Source: Bryobacterales bacterium (GTDB lineage Bacteria > Acidobacteriota > Terriglobia > Bryobacterales > Bryobacteraceae). Taken from it: a stretch of DNA of 44,812 nt. Shown piece after piece: positions 34,101 to 41,930 of the stretch (positions are counted from its first letter, which is position 1; every line of letters starts with the position of its first letter). The stretch spans positions 1-44,812 of the forward strand of contig CANFEY010000040.1 in the NCBI GenBank assembly GCA_947446025.1, given 5' to 3'. The translations under genes and the position numbers were made by a program. A model generated the notes under the pieces. It was not told the DNA's origin and searched no databases. It saw only the letters and a list, made by a program, of their open reading frames with translations.

Positions 34101-34201
34101 TCAGCACCAGCATCCTGCGCGCGCGCGAGGCTGGCAGCCAGCAGAAACACAAACGTCCGCAATCGCACGTCCTTCAATGATATCCCGTCCAGCGGCGGCA
34201 A
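31187..34201 (-). CDS. BamA/TamA-family outer-membrane protein with POTRA domains
   Basis: A 1004-residue outer-membrane protein. After a signal peptide (LRTFVFLLAASLARAQ) come several POTRA domains (about residues 45-570), for example VREAIQKLYATGRFGDISLD and RGLYQTNGFRDVMVTSEVLE. The C-terminal 16-strand barrel (about 590-1004) contains RFFAGGASSQRAFPDNQAGP, the VRGF-like loop 6 region, and ends in QFHFSLGQTF. Five or so POTRAs and the TamB neighbour point to a TamA- or BamA-like insertase. Start choice: TTG 34201 has AGGG seven bases upstream; GTG 34168 is possible. Divergent from the ThiF-like gene 19 bases away. Confidence 0.88.
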   Translation of the reverse strand: MPPLDGISLKDVRLRTFVFLLAASLARAQDAGADAPPSSRYEGRTVSRVDFLPAEQPLPRDELDRMLPVRPGAALRMADVREAIQKLYATGRFGDISLDASMVGEEVAVVFSTTPTYFVSRASIRGENEPPNRNQLATAAQLDLGAPFREDAVESAAARIQERLRSNGLYGSSLQSHVDRTAATEEASLYFDVTAGDRAHFGGMQLTSTQPLSEQTRRSLTQATGWHRGISFLPLPLPGWRPFTENRLLEGIDAMRRQLQKDDRLQARVTLERKDFDPVTNRVIPVLSIENGPRIEVRAIGADIGKSRLRQLVPIYQERTVDRSLLLEGERNLTEYMQSEGYFDASVRYVESESEPGRSVIEYQIDRGTRHKLHGIVIEGNMYFDTATLRERMYVQAAGRLRYRSGRYSPRLLNQDVEAIRGLYQTNGFRDVMVTSEVLENPLVHTDITVHVQIIEGRQSFVSKLALAGVNTEDETYLRGLLRSTEGQPFSPSNVAADRDAILTYYFNTGYPNAGFAWTQAAGPSEGFTDLEFTIQPGERQYVRGVLLRGLETTDPALVASRISLKEGDALSLSQISESQQRLYDLGIFAKVQTATQNPDGREESKYVLFNADEARKYSLNFGVGAELARIGGGTTSLNAPAGAAGFAPRISIGLSRINFLGLGHTLSLQTLKSTQQERALLNYLAPQFKGNPNLALMFSALFNNARDVRTFAARRWEASVQMSQKLSRSLTGQVRFTFRRVTLDTNSLKISPTLIPLLNRPVRVGLVGGTLFRDRRDDPVDSHRGTYNSFDVALAASAFGSQTSFTRLVLRNSTYHPLRRDVVLARSVQFGYIGRMGGLPEIPLAERFFAGGASSQRAFPDNQAGPRDLVTGFPLGGTALLFHSTELRFPLIGDNLGGVVFHDMGNVYSSVDNVSFRVRQKNLQDFDYMVHAVGTGFRYRTPVGPLRVDIAYGPNSPRFFGFGGTRAQLLDAGTAPLCMDASLQCVNQRISRLQFHFSLGQTF

Positions 34202-34220
34202 ACCGTTACCCTATATAGAA

Positions 34221-35243
34221 GTGACGCATTCCGCTGATTCCCGTTACTCCCGCCAAGCCCGCTTTGTCCCGATCGGCGAAGAAGGACAGCGAAGAATTCG
34301 CGAAGCCTCGGTAGTTGTGGTCGGTTGCGGCGCTCTGGGCACGGTGGAGGCTGAGATCATGGCCCGGGCCGGTGTCGCCAAGCTGCGCCTCATCGATCGC
34401 GACTTTGTCGAATCCAGCAACCTCCAGCGCCAGTTCCTCTACTGCGAATCCGACGCCGAGGCCGCCCTGCCCAAAGCCGTCGCCGCCGCGAAACGACTGG
34501 CGCAGGTGAATTCGGAAGTCGACCTCGACCCGCAGGTTGCCGACCTGACCCCCGCCAGCGCCGAGGACCTACTGGAAGACGCCGACCTCATCCTGGACGG
34601 CACCGACAACTTCGAGGCGCGCTTTCTCATCAACGACTACGCCGTGCGCGAAGACATCCCGTGGATCTACGCCGCCGCCGTCGGCAGCTACGGGCTAAAG
34701 ATGCCTGTGATCCCCGGCGCCACCGCTTGCCTCCGCTGCGTCTACCCGGAGCCTCCGCAAGGCGCACAGCCCACCTGCGAAACCGACGGCGTGATCGCTC
34801 CGGTTACCGCAACCATTGCGGCGCTCGCCTGCGGCGATGCGTTGCGAATCCTGGCGCGGGGCACCGAGTCGATAGCGGCGCGCATGACCACAGTCGATGT
34901 GTGGTCCGGCGAGATCCGCCAGACCAAGCCACCAGCCCGTGACCCCGCCTGCCCCTGCTGCGCCCGCCGCGATTTCGTACACCTCAACGGCCAGCGCCGC
35001 GCCCCCATCAGCCTGTGCGGGCGCAATGCCGTCCAGATCCACGAACGCTCCCGCCCGGTGAACCTGGCCGAACTCGCCCAGCGTCTGGCACCGCTGGCCA
35101 CGGTGCGCTTCAATGAATTCGCCATCCGCGCCATGATTGACTCGTACGAACTCACCGTGTTCCCCGACGGCCGCGCGATCATCAAAGGCACCACCGACCC
35201 CGGCGTCGCCCGCAGCGTCTACGCCCGCTACGTCGGCATGTAG
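34221..35243 (+). CDS. ThiF/MoeB/HesA-family adenylyltransferase
   Basis: A 340-residue E1-like enzyme starting at GTG 34221. The N-terminal Rossmann domain holds SRYSRQARFVPIGEEGQRRI, the ATP loop VVVGCGALGTVEAEIMARAG, RLIDRDFVESSNLQRQFLY and ILDGTDNFEARFLINDY. Zinc-binding pairs are CLRC and CPCC. It adenylates the C-terminal glycine of a sulfur-carrier protein (ThiS or MoaD type). The C-terminal 80 residues (GRNAVQIHERSRPVNLAELA onwards) form the extra domain of ThiF/MoeB proteins of Bacillus type. No thiS, moaD or other thi/moa gene is near, so the pathway (thiamine or molybdopterin) is open. Confidence 0.9.
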   Translation: MTHSADSRYSRQARFVPIGEEGQRRIREASVVVVGCGALGTVEAEIMARAGVAKLRLIDRDFVESSNLQRQFLYCESDAEAALPKAVAAAKRLAQVNSEVDLDPQVADLTPASAEDLLEDADLILDGTDNFEARFLINDYAVREDIPWIYAAAVGSYGLKMPVIPGATACLRCVYPEPPQGAQPTCETDGVIAPVTATIAALACGDALRILARGTESIAARMTTVDVWSGEIRQTKPPARDPACPCCARRDFVHLNGQRRAPISLCGRNAVQIHERSRPVNLAELAQRLAPLATVRFNEFAIRAMIDSYELTVFPDGRAIIKGTTDPGVARSVYARYVGM

Positions 35244-35268
35244 CGAGCCAGAACCGCTTGCTCACGCG

Positions 35269-35304
35269 CGCGGCTCAGTGCTGTGTGGAATGCACGGAGC
35301 CGCG
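35269..35304. terminator. Stem-loop between convergent genes, possible dispersed repeat
   Basis: CGCGGCTC (35269-35276) pairs with GAGCCGCG (35297-35304) around a 20-base loop, between the ends of the ThiF-like gene and the receptor pseudogene. It could terminate both transcripts. The right part (GGAGCCGCGACCGTCAGG) resembles intergenic repeats I associate with Solibacter-type genomes; this is recollection, not shown here. Confidence 0.4.
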
Positions 35305-35345
35305 ACCGTCAGGACCGGTTTCTTACCCCGGCCCTCTAATTTAGC

Positions 35346-38300
35346 CTAGAAGGAAATACGCCCGATGAAGGTCCCCGTGCGGAACCCGCCTGTACCGCTG
35401 GTGGGAAGTATGGTCCCGAATCCCGCGCTATAGAGCCCGGTGTTGTTGCCGGTGGTGAACGTCGTCGGAGCCGCGCTGAAGTTGGCGCCCGCAATCGAAG
35501 GCTGCGGCAGCCGCGTACGGTTGAGCACGTTCTGGAACTCCACGCGGATGTGCAGCGTGATCTTCTCCGCGAAACGGAAATTGCGGCTTACGTTCAGGTT
35601 CTCCTGGGGCTGCGGATGCCCCGGAAGTAGCGGATCCCAGACTGCTGCGCTCCCCACTGCCCGTTCGGAATGCTCTCCCACGCCAACGGATTCAACACGA
35701 CTGTCTTGGTCGGGTCGAAGCAATGGCAGTTGATGTCCAGTGGATCGGTACGGAGCTTGCCGTCATAATCGGTCCAGTTGACTGACCACGGATTCATCGG
35801 CTGTCCGTCGGCTCCGTTGCGCAGTTGCGCCGAGCCGGGTCCGCGGCCCAGGAAGTTGCTGAGCGGGAAGGTCCCCTGGTTCCCAGGCCTTGCCAGAATG
35901 CCGGCGGTCTGATATTGCAAGTACCAGCCGATGCCCCAATTGCCCAGCGCATAGGCGACCGCTTTGTTGGACAGCACCCCAAGGCCGCGGTCGGCCAGGT
36001 TGGGGACCTGATACTCCGCGCTCATGCGGAACTGCTGCGGCTGGTCATTCGCACTGAGGTTCTTGCCCAGTTGGCGGTTGAAAATATCGGGCGAACTCAT
36101 CAGGTCCAGATTCTTGGCCAGCGTGTAGTTTACGTTGGCGGAGATACCGTGGCTGAAGCGCTGCGTCACACTCACTTGCAGCGCGTCATACCAGGTCTTG
36201 CCCAGCGGAGCCTGCGACGGGCTTATGTTGCCCGTGTACTGCGGAAACGGCAAAATCGACTGGCGCGCGGTAAGCGTAGTGGGGAAGTTCGAATACGGCA
36301 GCACGATCCCCCGGGTGGCCAGCGTCGAACGCTGCGCGGCGCTCAGCGTGGCAATCGGCGTGGTCATCAGCGCACTTTCGGCGGCGCTGGTGAAATCGGT
36401 GAAGCCCCGGCCTGTAAGGTCAGACTGTTTCAGAACGTTCACCGCCGCCAGCGCGTTTGCTGTCCACCAGACTCCGCGGTTGGCCACGTAGGATGCCTCG
36501 ACCACCGTATTGCGCGTGATCTCCCGTTGCAGGCCTACCGACCACTGATATTGCCGCGCGGGCCGTCCGGCGTTGGGGTCCAGGTAGGTGGGCGCGGCGA
36601 TGACGGCTCCAACGGGCTGTCCGGCGTTGACGTTGAAGTTAGGCCAAATCGGCTGCACGTTGGCCGGAATTCCGTCCTTGAACAGGCCCACCGTCTGGCC
36701 GAATCCGGGCGTTCCGGCGTTGGCGGAGTTTACGGACGCGCCGGTCGCCGTGCCCGTGGCGCTGTAGACAACTCCAAAGCCGCCGCGCAGCACCGTCTTG
36801 CTGTTGATCTGATAGGCCAGACCCACGCGGGGGCCGACGGCGTAGGGATAGTTCGCGGCGAAGTTGCACTTGCACGTCGCCTCAAAGATCTGGCCTCCGG
36901 GATGCCCGCCCGCCGAAGGATTCGGCACCGTGAAGCCGAAGTTTCCGTTGCGTCCGTACATCTCTTTCGCGTAGGTCCCGTAGTCCCACCGCAGGCCGTA
37001 GTCTACCGTCAATTTCCGAGTCACCTTCCACGCGTCCTGCACGTAAAGGCTCCACTGGGTCTTGATGGTGTTCGAGGAAGTCGGCTGATTTAAGGCCACG
37101 GCACTGAGGTCGCCCATCATGAAGGAGGCGAAGTTGAATCCATGGAAACCCTGGGAAACCGTTGCGCCCTGTAGCGACGTTTGCAGCGTGGAGTTTCCGA
37201 ACGTGTAGTTTCCCGCAGTCGCCGAGAGGTTGTACGCCGGATACTTCTCCAACCTGTACTCGGCACCCATCTTGTAAGTGTGGTTGCCTTTCACCCAATT
37301 GAGCGTGACGTTGCCCATCGGGCGGCGCTCGTATTGGGGACCCTGAATGGCAGGACCCAGCTGCGTCAATCCTCCCACGGCCGCACTCACCGAACCCACG
37401 TTCATCTGCGGGAAGTTGCGGTTCAGCGTCGCGCCGCGCAGGCCCAGCGAGGTAAGCGGGTTGTAATCCAGCACCGGCGCTTGGTCGCCGAAGAACAGTG
37501 AGTTCCAGCCCGCGCCCAAGTGCAGCAACATGGTGGGCGTCAACGTGTGATCGTAGTTGACGCGCATCACTTTCGCGTAGACAAAGGTGCCGCGCGAAGC
37601 GGAGATGGGCAGCGGGAAACCTTCCGCCGCTCCTGGACCCGCCGCGTACTGCGACTCGGTAGATGTGGTCTGCCAGTATCCCGAGAGCCGGCCCTTGGCT
37701 CCCACCGTCTGGTCAATCTTGATCGACGGGATCATGGAAATCCGGTCACTGGTGAACGGATTCTGGTAGTTGTTGCCGAACTGCCCACGGTCCGCGTTGA
37801 TGCCCAACGGCAGCGGAATCATCGCCAGCACCTTCGCCGAGACAGGATCGAAGCGGGCGGCCGGAATCCGGTTGCCCGGGAACTGATCGCGAATCGTGCC
37901 GCTCCCGTTGGGTGCCGGCCTGGTGGTCGCCGCATCGAAAATCATGCCGCTGATGACAGGGCGGCCCAAGGGGTCCACGTAATTGACCGCCGCCGCGCCG
38001 CTGCCGGTTCGCAGCGGCCGGTTGTTTTCCGCCGTCAGCAGCGGCGAAAAGTCGCCGATGCGGTACGCCGGAATGGGCACCGTAGGAGTCTGCGAGGTCA
38101 CCAGCGTCTTTTCCTTGTAGGCCTCGAAGCTCCAGAAGAAGAACGTGCGGTTGCTGCCGTCATAGAGCTTGGGAATCCGCACCGGACCGCCCACCGTGAA
38201 TCCAAAATCGTGCCGCCGCTGTGGTCCCTTGAGCGCCGTGTAGGGTTGCGAGGCGTTCAGGATTTCGTTCACTGCGTAGTCGTAGACCGTGCCGCTGTAC

Positions 38301-39031
38301 TTGTTGGTCCCGCTCTTCATCACCATGTTCAGCACGGCTCCGCCGGCGGTTCCGTACTCGGCCGCATAGTTGCTGGTCTGTACGGCCACCTCTTGCACGG
38401 CGTCGGCGCTGGCCTGGGTTTGTTGCGTGTACTGGCGCAGGAAGCCGGTGTTGGCGTTCGTCATGCCTTCCAGCCGGATCTGCACGGTATCATCCGGATT
38501 GCCGTTGACCACCATCGTTGCGCCAGCCCCGTAGTCCACTCCGGGGATCATTCGCACCAGCGAAAACGGATCGCGGAAGCCCGCGCCTGTGCTCCCGATG
38601 GGCAGGATAGGAAGGTTGTTCATTTGCGAGATGGTGACGTTGTGTACCAACTCGCTCGATTCCGTCTTCAGCAGCGACGTCTCAGCCGTCACCGTAACCG
38701 TCTCAGCCGCGGTGCCCACCTCCAGGCGCACGTCCTCGCGCATGGTCTGCTGCGCGGCCAGACTGAAGCCGCTGTGCGTGTAGGTCTTGAACCCGGACAT
38801 GGAGATGACCATGTCATAGTTGCCCACCGGCAACTGCAACACCGTGTAGTTGCCTGTTTCCGTGCTGGCGCTCTGGTACACCTGCCCTGTGCCCAGGTTG
38901 CGCACCTCAATGGGCGCATTGGCGACCACCGCACCGCTAGGATCGGAAATGGTGCCAGTGATGGCCGCAAGCCCAGCCTGCCCCCAGGCGGACATAGCAG
39001 CCAGCAGTATCACGACGCACAGCTTCTTCAT
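35346..39031 (-). pseudogene. Second Oar-like TonB-dependent receptor, frameshifted near the C-terminus
   Basis: From ATG 39031 (MKKLCVVILLAAMSAWGQAG, signal peptide) the frame runs about 1145 residues with carboxypeptidase-regulatory-like domain (ITGTISDPSGAVVANAPIEV), plug and barrel, then breaks at about 35605-35625. One frame ends GIRYFRGIRSPRRT and stops, while the neighbouring frame continues HPQPQENLNVSRNFRF, RVEFQNVLNRTRLPQP and GGFRTGTFIGRISF to 35346. The lost part holds the last barrel strands and the terminal aromatic residue needed for membrane insertion. It is a paralogue of the receptor at 16705, sharing MNNLP, CKC (36866-36874) and NSKTVLRGGFGVVY-type blocks. Could be a true mutation or an assembly error in a GGGG run. 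Confidence 0.85.
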
Positions 39032-39084
39032 AAGTGGAGACCCCCCGAGGATGTTACTCGAGGAGTGCGCCGGATGCAAGCGGG

Positions 39085-39713
39085 TCAGCGGGTCTGCGCC
39101 GTAGAGTAATCCGCGAGTGCGCGCACGGCCTGAGCCAGACCCCGCCGGTCCCGGATCACTTGCATCGCAGGTTCCGCCCACAACACGTAGTGTGCCCGCC
39201 GCAACGCCGCCGACTGCATCGCCACTGCGCGCGCCCCGGACCCTTCAGGGAAAGGGCAGTCGAGGTACGCCTCGCGCCGGAACGCTACATTGTTCGCCGC
39301 GCCGGATCGCACCCGCCCAGCCTTCCGCCACTCCCACCAGCTTGCGGGAGTAGACCCTCGCAGCACGGCCACTTCCGGATAGAAGTGAAATGTCTCGAGC
39401 AACGCGGTCATCCAACCGGGCTGCAGAATGCAGTCGCCATCGACGAACGCGATCAACGGAGCCTGCGCCTCGCGCGCTCCCGCAGTCTTCCGCGCCCACG
39501 GGTCGCGATTCGCGCACTCCACCTGCCGCAACCCCGGCACCGCGTCCCGTACTCTTCGGAAACCTCCCCGGCCAACCCTGCCCGCTCCACCAGCACGGCT
39601 TCCACGGGTCCACCATCCTGCCGGGCGATGCTCTCCAAGCAGCTCCGCAACCTGGCCCAGGATGCCTCGCGCACGGCGAAGCCCGAAACGACGATGCTGA
39701 CCAGCGGTCGCAT
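39085..39713 (-). pseudogene. Glycosyltransferase family 2, frameshifted
   Basis: Starting at ATG 39713, MRPLVSIVVSGFAVREASWA is followed by RLRSCLESIARQDGGPVEAV as in a GT-A family 2 glycosyltransferase. At about 39540 the frame must shift: one frame reads into nonsense after EVSEEYGTR, the next continues PGLRQVECANRDPWARKTAG, PLIAFVDGDCILQPGWM (the DXD-like GDGDC site) and ends near ALADYSTAQTR at 39085. Both halves are in good condition, so the break is a single one-base event. It would have transferred sugar to an unknown acceptor. It lies between the two disrupted or exported genes and close to the palindromic repeats. Confidence 0.8.
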
Positions 39714-39716
39714 AGG

Positions 39717-39731
39717 ACTATATCGTATAGT
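39717..39731. promoter_or_regulatory. Perfect dyad upstream of the glycosyltransferase start
   Basis: ACTATA-TCG-TATAGT is a 6-3-6 palindrome that ends four bases before the ATG at 39713 on the minus strand. It could be an operator or part of a promoter; nothing more can be shown. Confidence 0.3.
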
Positions 39732-39765
39732 ACTTGCGCGCCAAAATACAGCGAAAAGTCGTTGT

Positions 39766-39790
39766 AGCCCCATGGCGTAAGACTGGGGCT
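39766..39790. repeat. Palindromic dispersed repeat, copy 2
   Basis: AGCCCCA ... TGGGGCT, a 25-base palindrome with a variable centre (GGCGTAAGAC region). It shares arms with the copy at 39803-39827 and with 4085-4109. Confidence 0.6.
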
Positions 39791-39802
39791 TCCAAGAAAC
39801 TT

Positions 39803-39827
39803 AAGCCCCAAGCTCACGCATGGGGTT
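39803..39827. repeat. Palindromic dispersed repeat, copy 3, at the PQQ dehydrogenase stop
   Basis: AAGCCCCA, centre AGCTC, then ACGCATGGGGTT. It overlaps the stop codon of the dehydrogenase gene and could act as its terminator on the minus strand. Centre and right arm nearly match the copy at 4085-4109 (AGCCCCAGGCTGAACGCATG there). Confidence 0.6.
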
Positions 39828-41850
39828 AATTCACCCCAGCCGGCAGCCGGTACGCCACGTACTCCCCCGAATACCCCCCGCCGCTGATGGCGACCACGAT
39901 GTACTGCCGCCCGTCGAGCATATACGTCATCGGCGTGCCGCTCTGCTGCGCGGCCATATACACCGCACCGGCCTCCTGCCCGCTAGCCTTGTTGTAAGCT
40001 CGCAGCATCGCGCCCTTCTGGCCCTGAGGCGTAGTGAACGTGCCCGCCTCCCCCGCGATCACCAGCGTCTTCGTTACCAGCACCCCAAAGTTGCCGGCCC
40101 GCCCCGTACGCGGGATCGTCAACCCTTTGAGCAGCGGGTGATTGCGGATCTCATCCGGCGTCTCGCCATGCGCCACCTGCCACTGAATCTCGCCGCGATC
40201 CATGTCAATTGCCGTGATGCTCCCATACGGAGGCTTGATGATCGGCAGGCCGTCAATCACCAAGCTGCCCGCCGCCAATTCCGCCGCGGGCCCGCCAGTG
40301 GAACGGTCCTGTGCCGCCTCCGAACCCGCGCCGCCGGTACGCCGGATGCCCGTCAACGCCGAGCCTTGGACGAAATTCATATCCGTCATATCGGGCGTCC
40401 CCGGCACCAGTCCCATCACGCTCACGGAACGCTGCGACGGCGCATAGAGCACGTGCGTCTCAGGATCGTAAGACCCGCCCTGCCAGTTGGTGCCGCCCGA
40501 AGTCGCCGCCAGCGCGATGGTCGCCAGCGGACCCTCCACCTTGCTCAGCACGGGTGGCGTGAAAATCGGCCCGATCTGGTAACGCGAGACGCGCTTAACC
40601 GCTTCCTCACGCAACGCCGGCGTCCAATCGATCAAGTCTTCCATCGACAACCCCTGCCGGTCGTAGGCAGGCGGCTTGGTGGGATACGGCTGCGTCGGCG
40701 AATACCACTCGCCCGGCACCGCGCCTTTCGGCACCGCGCGCTCTTCAATCGGCCACACCGGCTCGCCCGTTTCGCGATTCAGCACGTACACCCACGCCTG
40801 CTTGGTGGGCTGCGCCACCGCCTTGATCGCCCGCCCATTCACGTTGATGTCGATCAGAATCGGCGCGCACGGAATGTCGAAATCCCAGATCCCGTGATGC
40901 ACCAGCTGGTAATGCCACTTACGCGCGCCGGTCTGGAGGTCCACCGCGACCAGGCTTTCGCCGAACAAATTGTTCCCCGGTCGATGCCCGCCGTAGTAGT
41001 CGCCCGTGGGCAACTCAATGGGCAGATACGCCAAGCCCAGCTGCTCATCCACCGAAACTTGCCCCCACGATCCGGCGTTGCCCGTGAAGCCAGCCGAGTC
41101 CTTGTCCCAGGTGTTGAACCCCGCCTCGCCCGGCCGCGGAATCGTGTGGAAAATCCACAGCCGCTTGCCTGTCCGCACATCGAACCCACGCACGAACCCG
41201 CGCACATTGTTCTTCACCCGAGGCACGCCACCCGACTTGTGCGCCGCCCCCACGATCACGACGTTGCGCGCCACCACCGGCGTCGAATGCAGACCCACCT
41301 CGCCGGTGACCAAGTCGATCTCCTGGTCGTCATCCAGCTTCAAATCCACCACGCCATCCTTGCCGAACCCCGGCACCCGAGCACCCGTCTTCGCATCCAG
41401 CGCGATCATCCGGTACCCCGGCGTGACGTAGAGAATGCTCTCCTGCCGCCCGTCGGTCCAGTAAGCCAGCCCGCGCCCCGAAAGCTGCCGAGGAGCATTC
41501 GCCCCGCGCTCGCCCTCGTCTTCGGAATGGATCCACTTCAGCTCGCCCGTCTTCGCGTCCAGCGCCACTACCGCCCGCCGCGTGCCGCCCGTGGTGTAGA
41601 GCATCCCGCCAATCATCAGCGGCGTGCCTTCCAGCTGCCCCTCGCGGCTGGGTCCCAAGTTGTCCGTCTTGAAGCGCCAGGCCACCTGCAATCGGTTGAA
41701 GTTGCCCGCATTGACCTGCTCCAGCGGCGAATAATGCGTGTTCGCCAGGTCCGCCCCGTAGTGCCGCCATTCCCCCGTCTTTACCTGCGTCTGAGCTGTC
41801 AGGGACAGTCCGACGTACAGCGTCCAAACTACGGTTCTCACCAAGCGCAT
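39826..41850 (-). CDS. PQQ-dependent dehydrogenase, secreted quinoprotein
   Basis: A 674-residue protein from ATG 41850, which has GGAGGT six bases upstream; a GTG two codons earlier is less likely. After a signal peptide (LVRTVVWTLYVGLSLTAQ) the chain forms an eight-bladed PQQ propeller: GEWRHYGADLANTHYSPLEQ is the usual N-terminus, and tryptophan-docking repeats such as VVALDAKTGELKWIH and YRMIALDAKTGARV recur. It probably oxidises a sugar or alcohol in the periplasm and passes electrons to the membrane. There is no N-terminal membrane domain of the mGDH type and no C-terminal cytochrome. PQQ synthesis genes are not in the window. Confidence 0.9.
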   Translation of the reverse strand: MRLVRTVVWTLYVGLSLTAQTQVKTGEWRHYGADLANTHYSPLEQVNAGNFNRLQVAWRFKTDNLGPSREGQLEGTPLMIGGMLYTTGGTRRAVVALDAKTGELKWIHSEDEGERGANAPRQLSGRGLAYWTDGRQESILYVTPGYRMIALDAKTGARVPGFGKDGVVDLKLDDDQEIDLVTGEVGLHSTPVVARNVVIVGAAHKSGGVPRVKNNVRGFVRGFDVRTGKRLWIFHTIPRPGEAGFNTWDKDSAGFTGNAGSWGQVSVDEQLGLAYLPIELPTGDYYGGHRPGNNLFGESLVAVDLQTGARKWHYQLVHHGIWDFDIPCAPILIDINVNGRAIKAVAQPTKQAWVYVLNRETGEPVWPIEERAVPKGAVPGEWYSPTQPYPTKPPAYDRQGLSMEDLIDWTPALREEAVKRVSRYQIGPIFTPPVLSKVEGPLATIALAATSGGTNWQGGSYDPETHVLYAPSQRSVSVMGLVPGTPDMTDMNFVQGSALTGIRRTGGAGSEAAQDRSTGGPAAELAAGSLVIDGLPIIKPPYGSITAIDMDRGEIQWQVAHGETPDEIRNHPLLKGLTIPRTGRAGNFGVLVTKTLVIAGEAGTFTTPQGQKGAMLRAYNKASGQEAGAVYMAAQQSGTPMTYMLDGRQYIVVAISGGGYSGEYVAYRLPAGVN

Positions 41851-41930
41851 TCTCACACCTCCACCTCCATGGAGTGTACTTCAAACCTAGTCCCGCAGGT
41901 GCCGCCTTGGCTATACTCGTGAGAACCTGC

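Noticed and set aside
37520-39109. 529-codon open frame antisense to the second receptor
   Set aside because: Arg/His-rich low-information translation, no start signal, fully inside a clear receptor gene on the other strand.
40530-40560. VLSKVEG stretch in the PQQ dehydrogenase as an inserted palindromic coding repeat
   Set aside because: No matching repeat elsewhere in the window; the residues fit a normal propeller loop.
39820-41922. 700-codon open frame antisense to the PQQ dehydrogenase
   Set aside because: Same reason; the dehydrogenase reading has a signal peptide, propeller motifs and a ribosome site.
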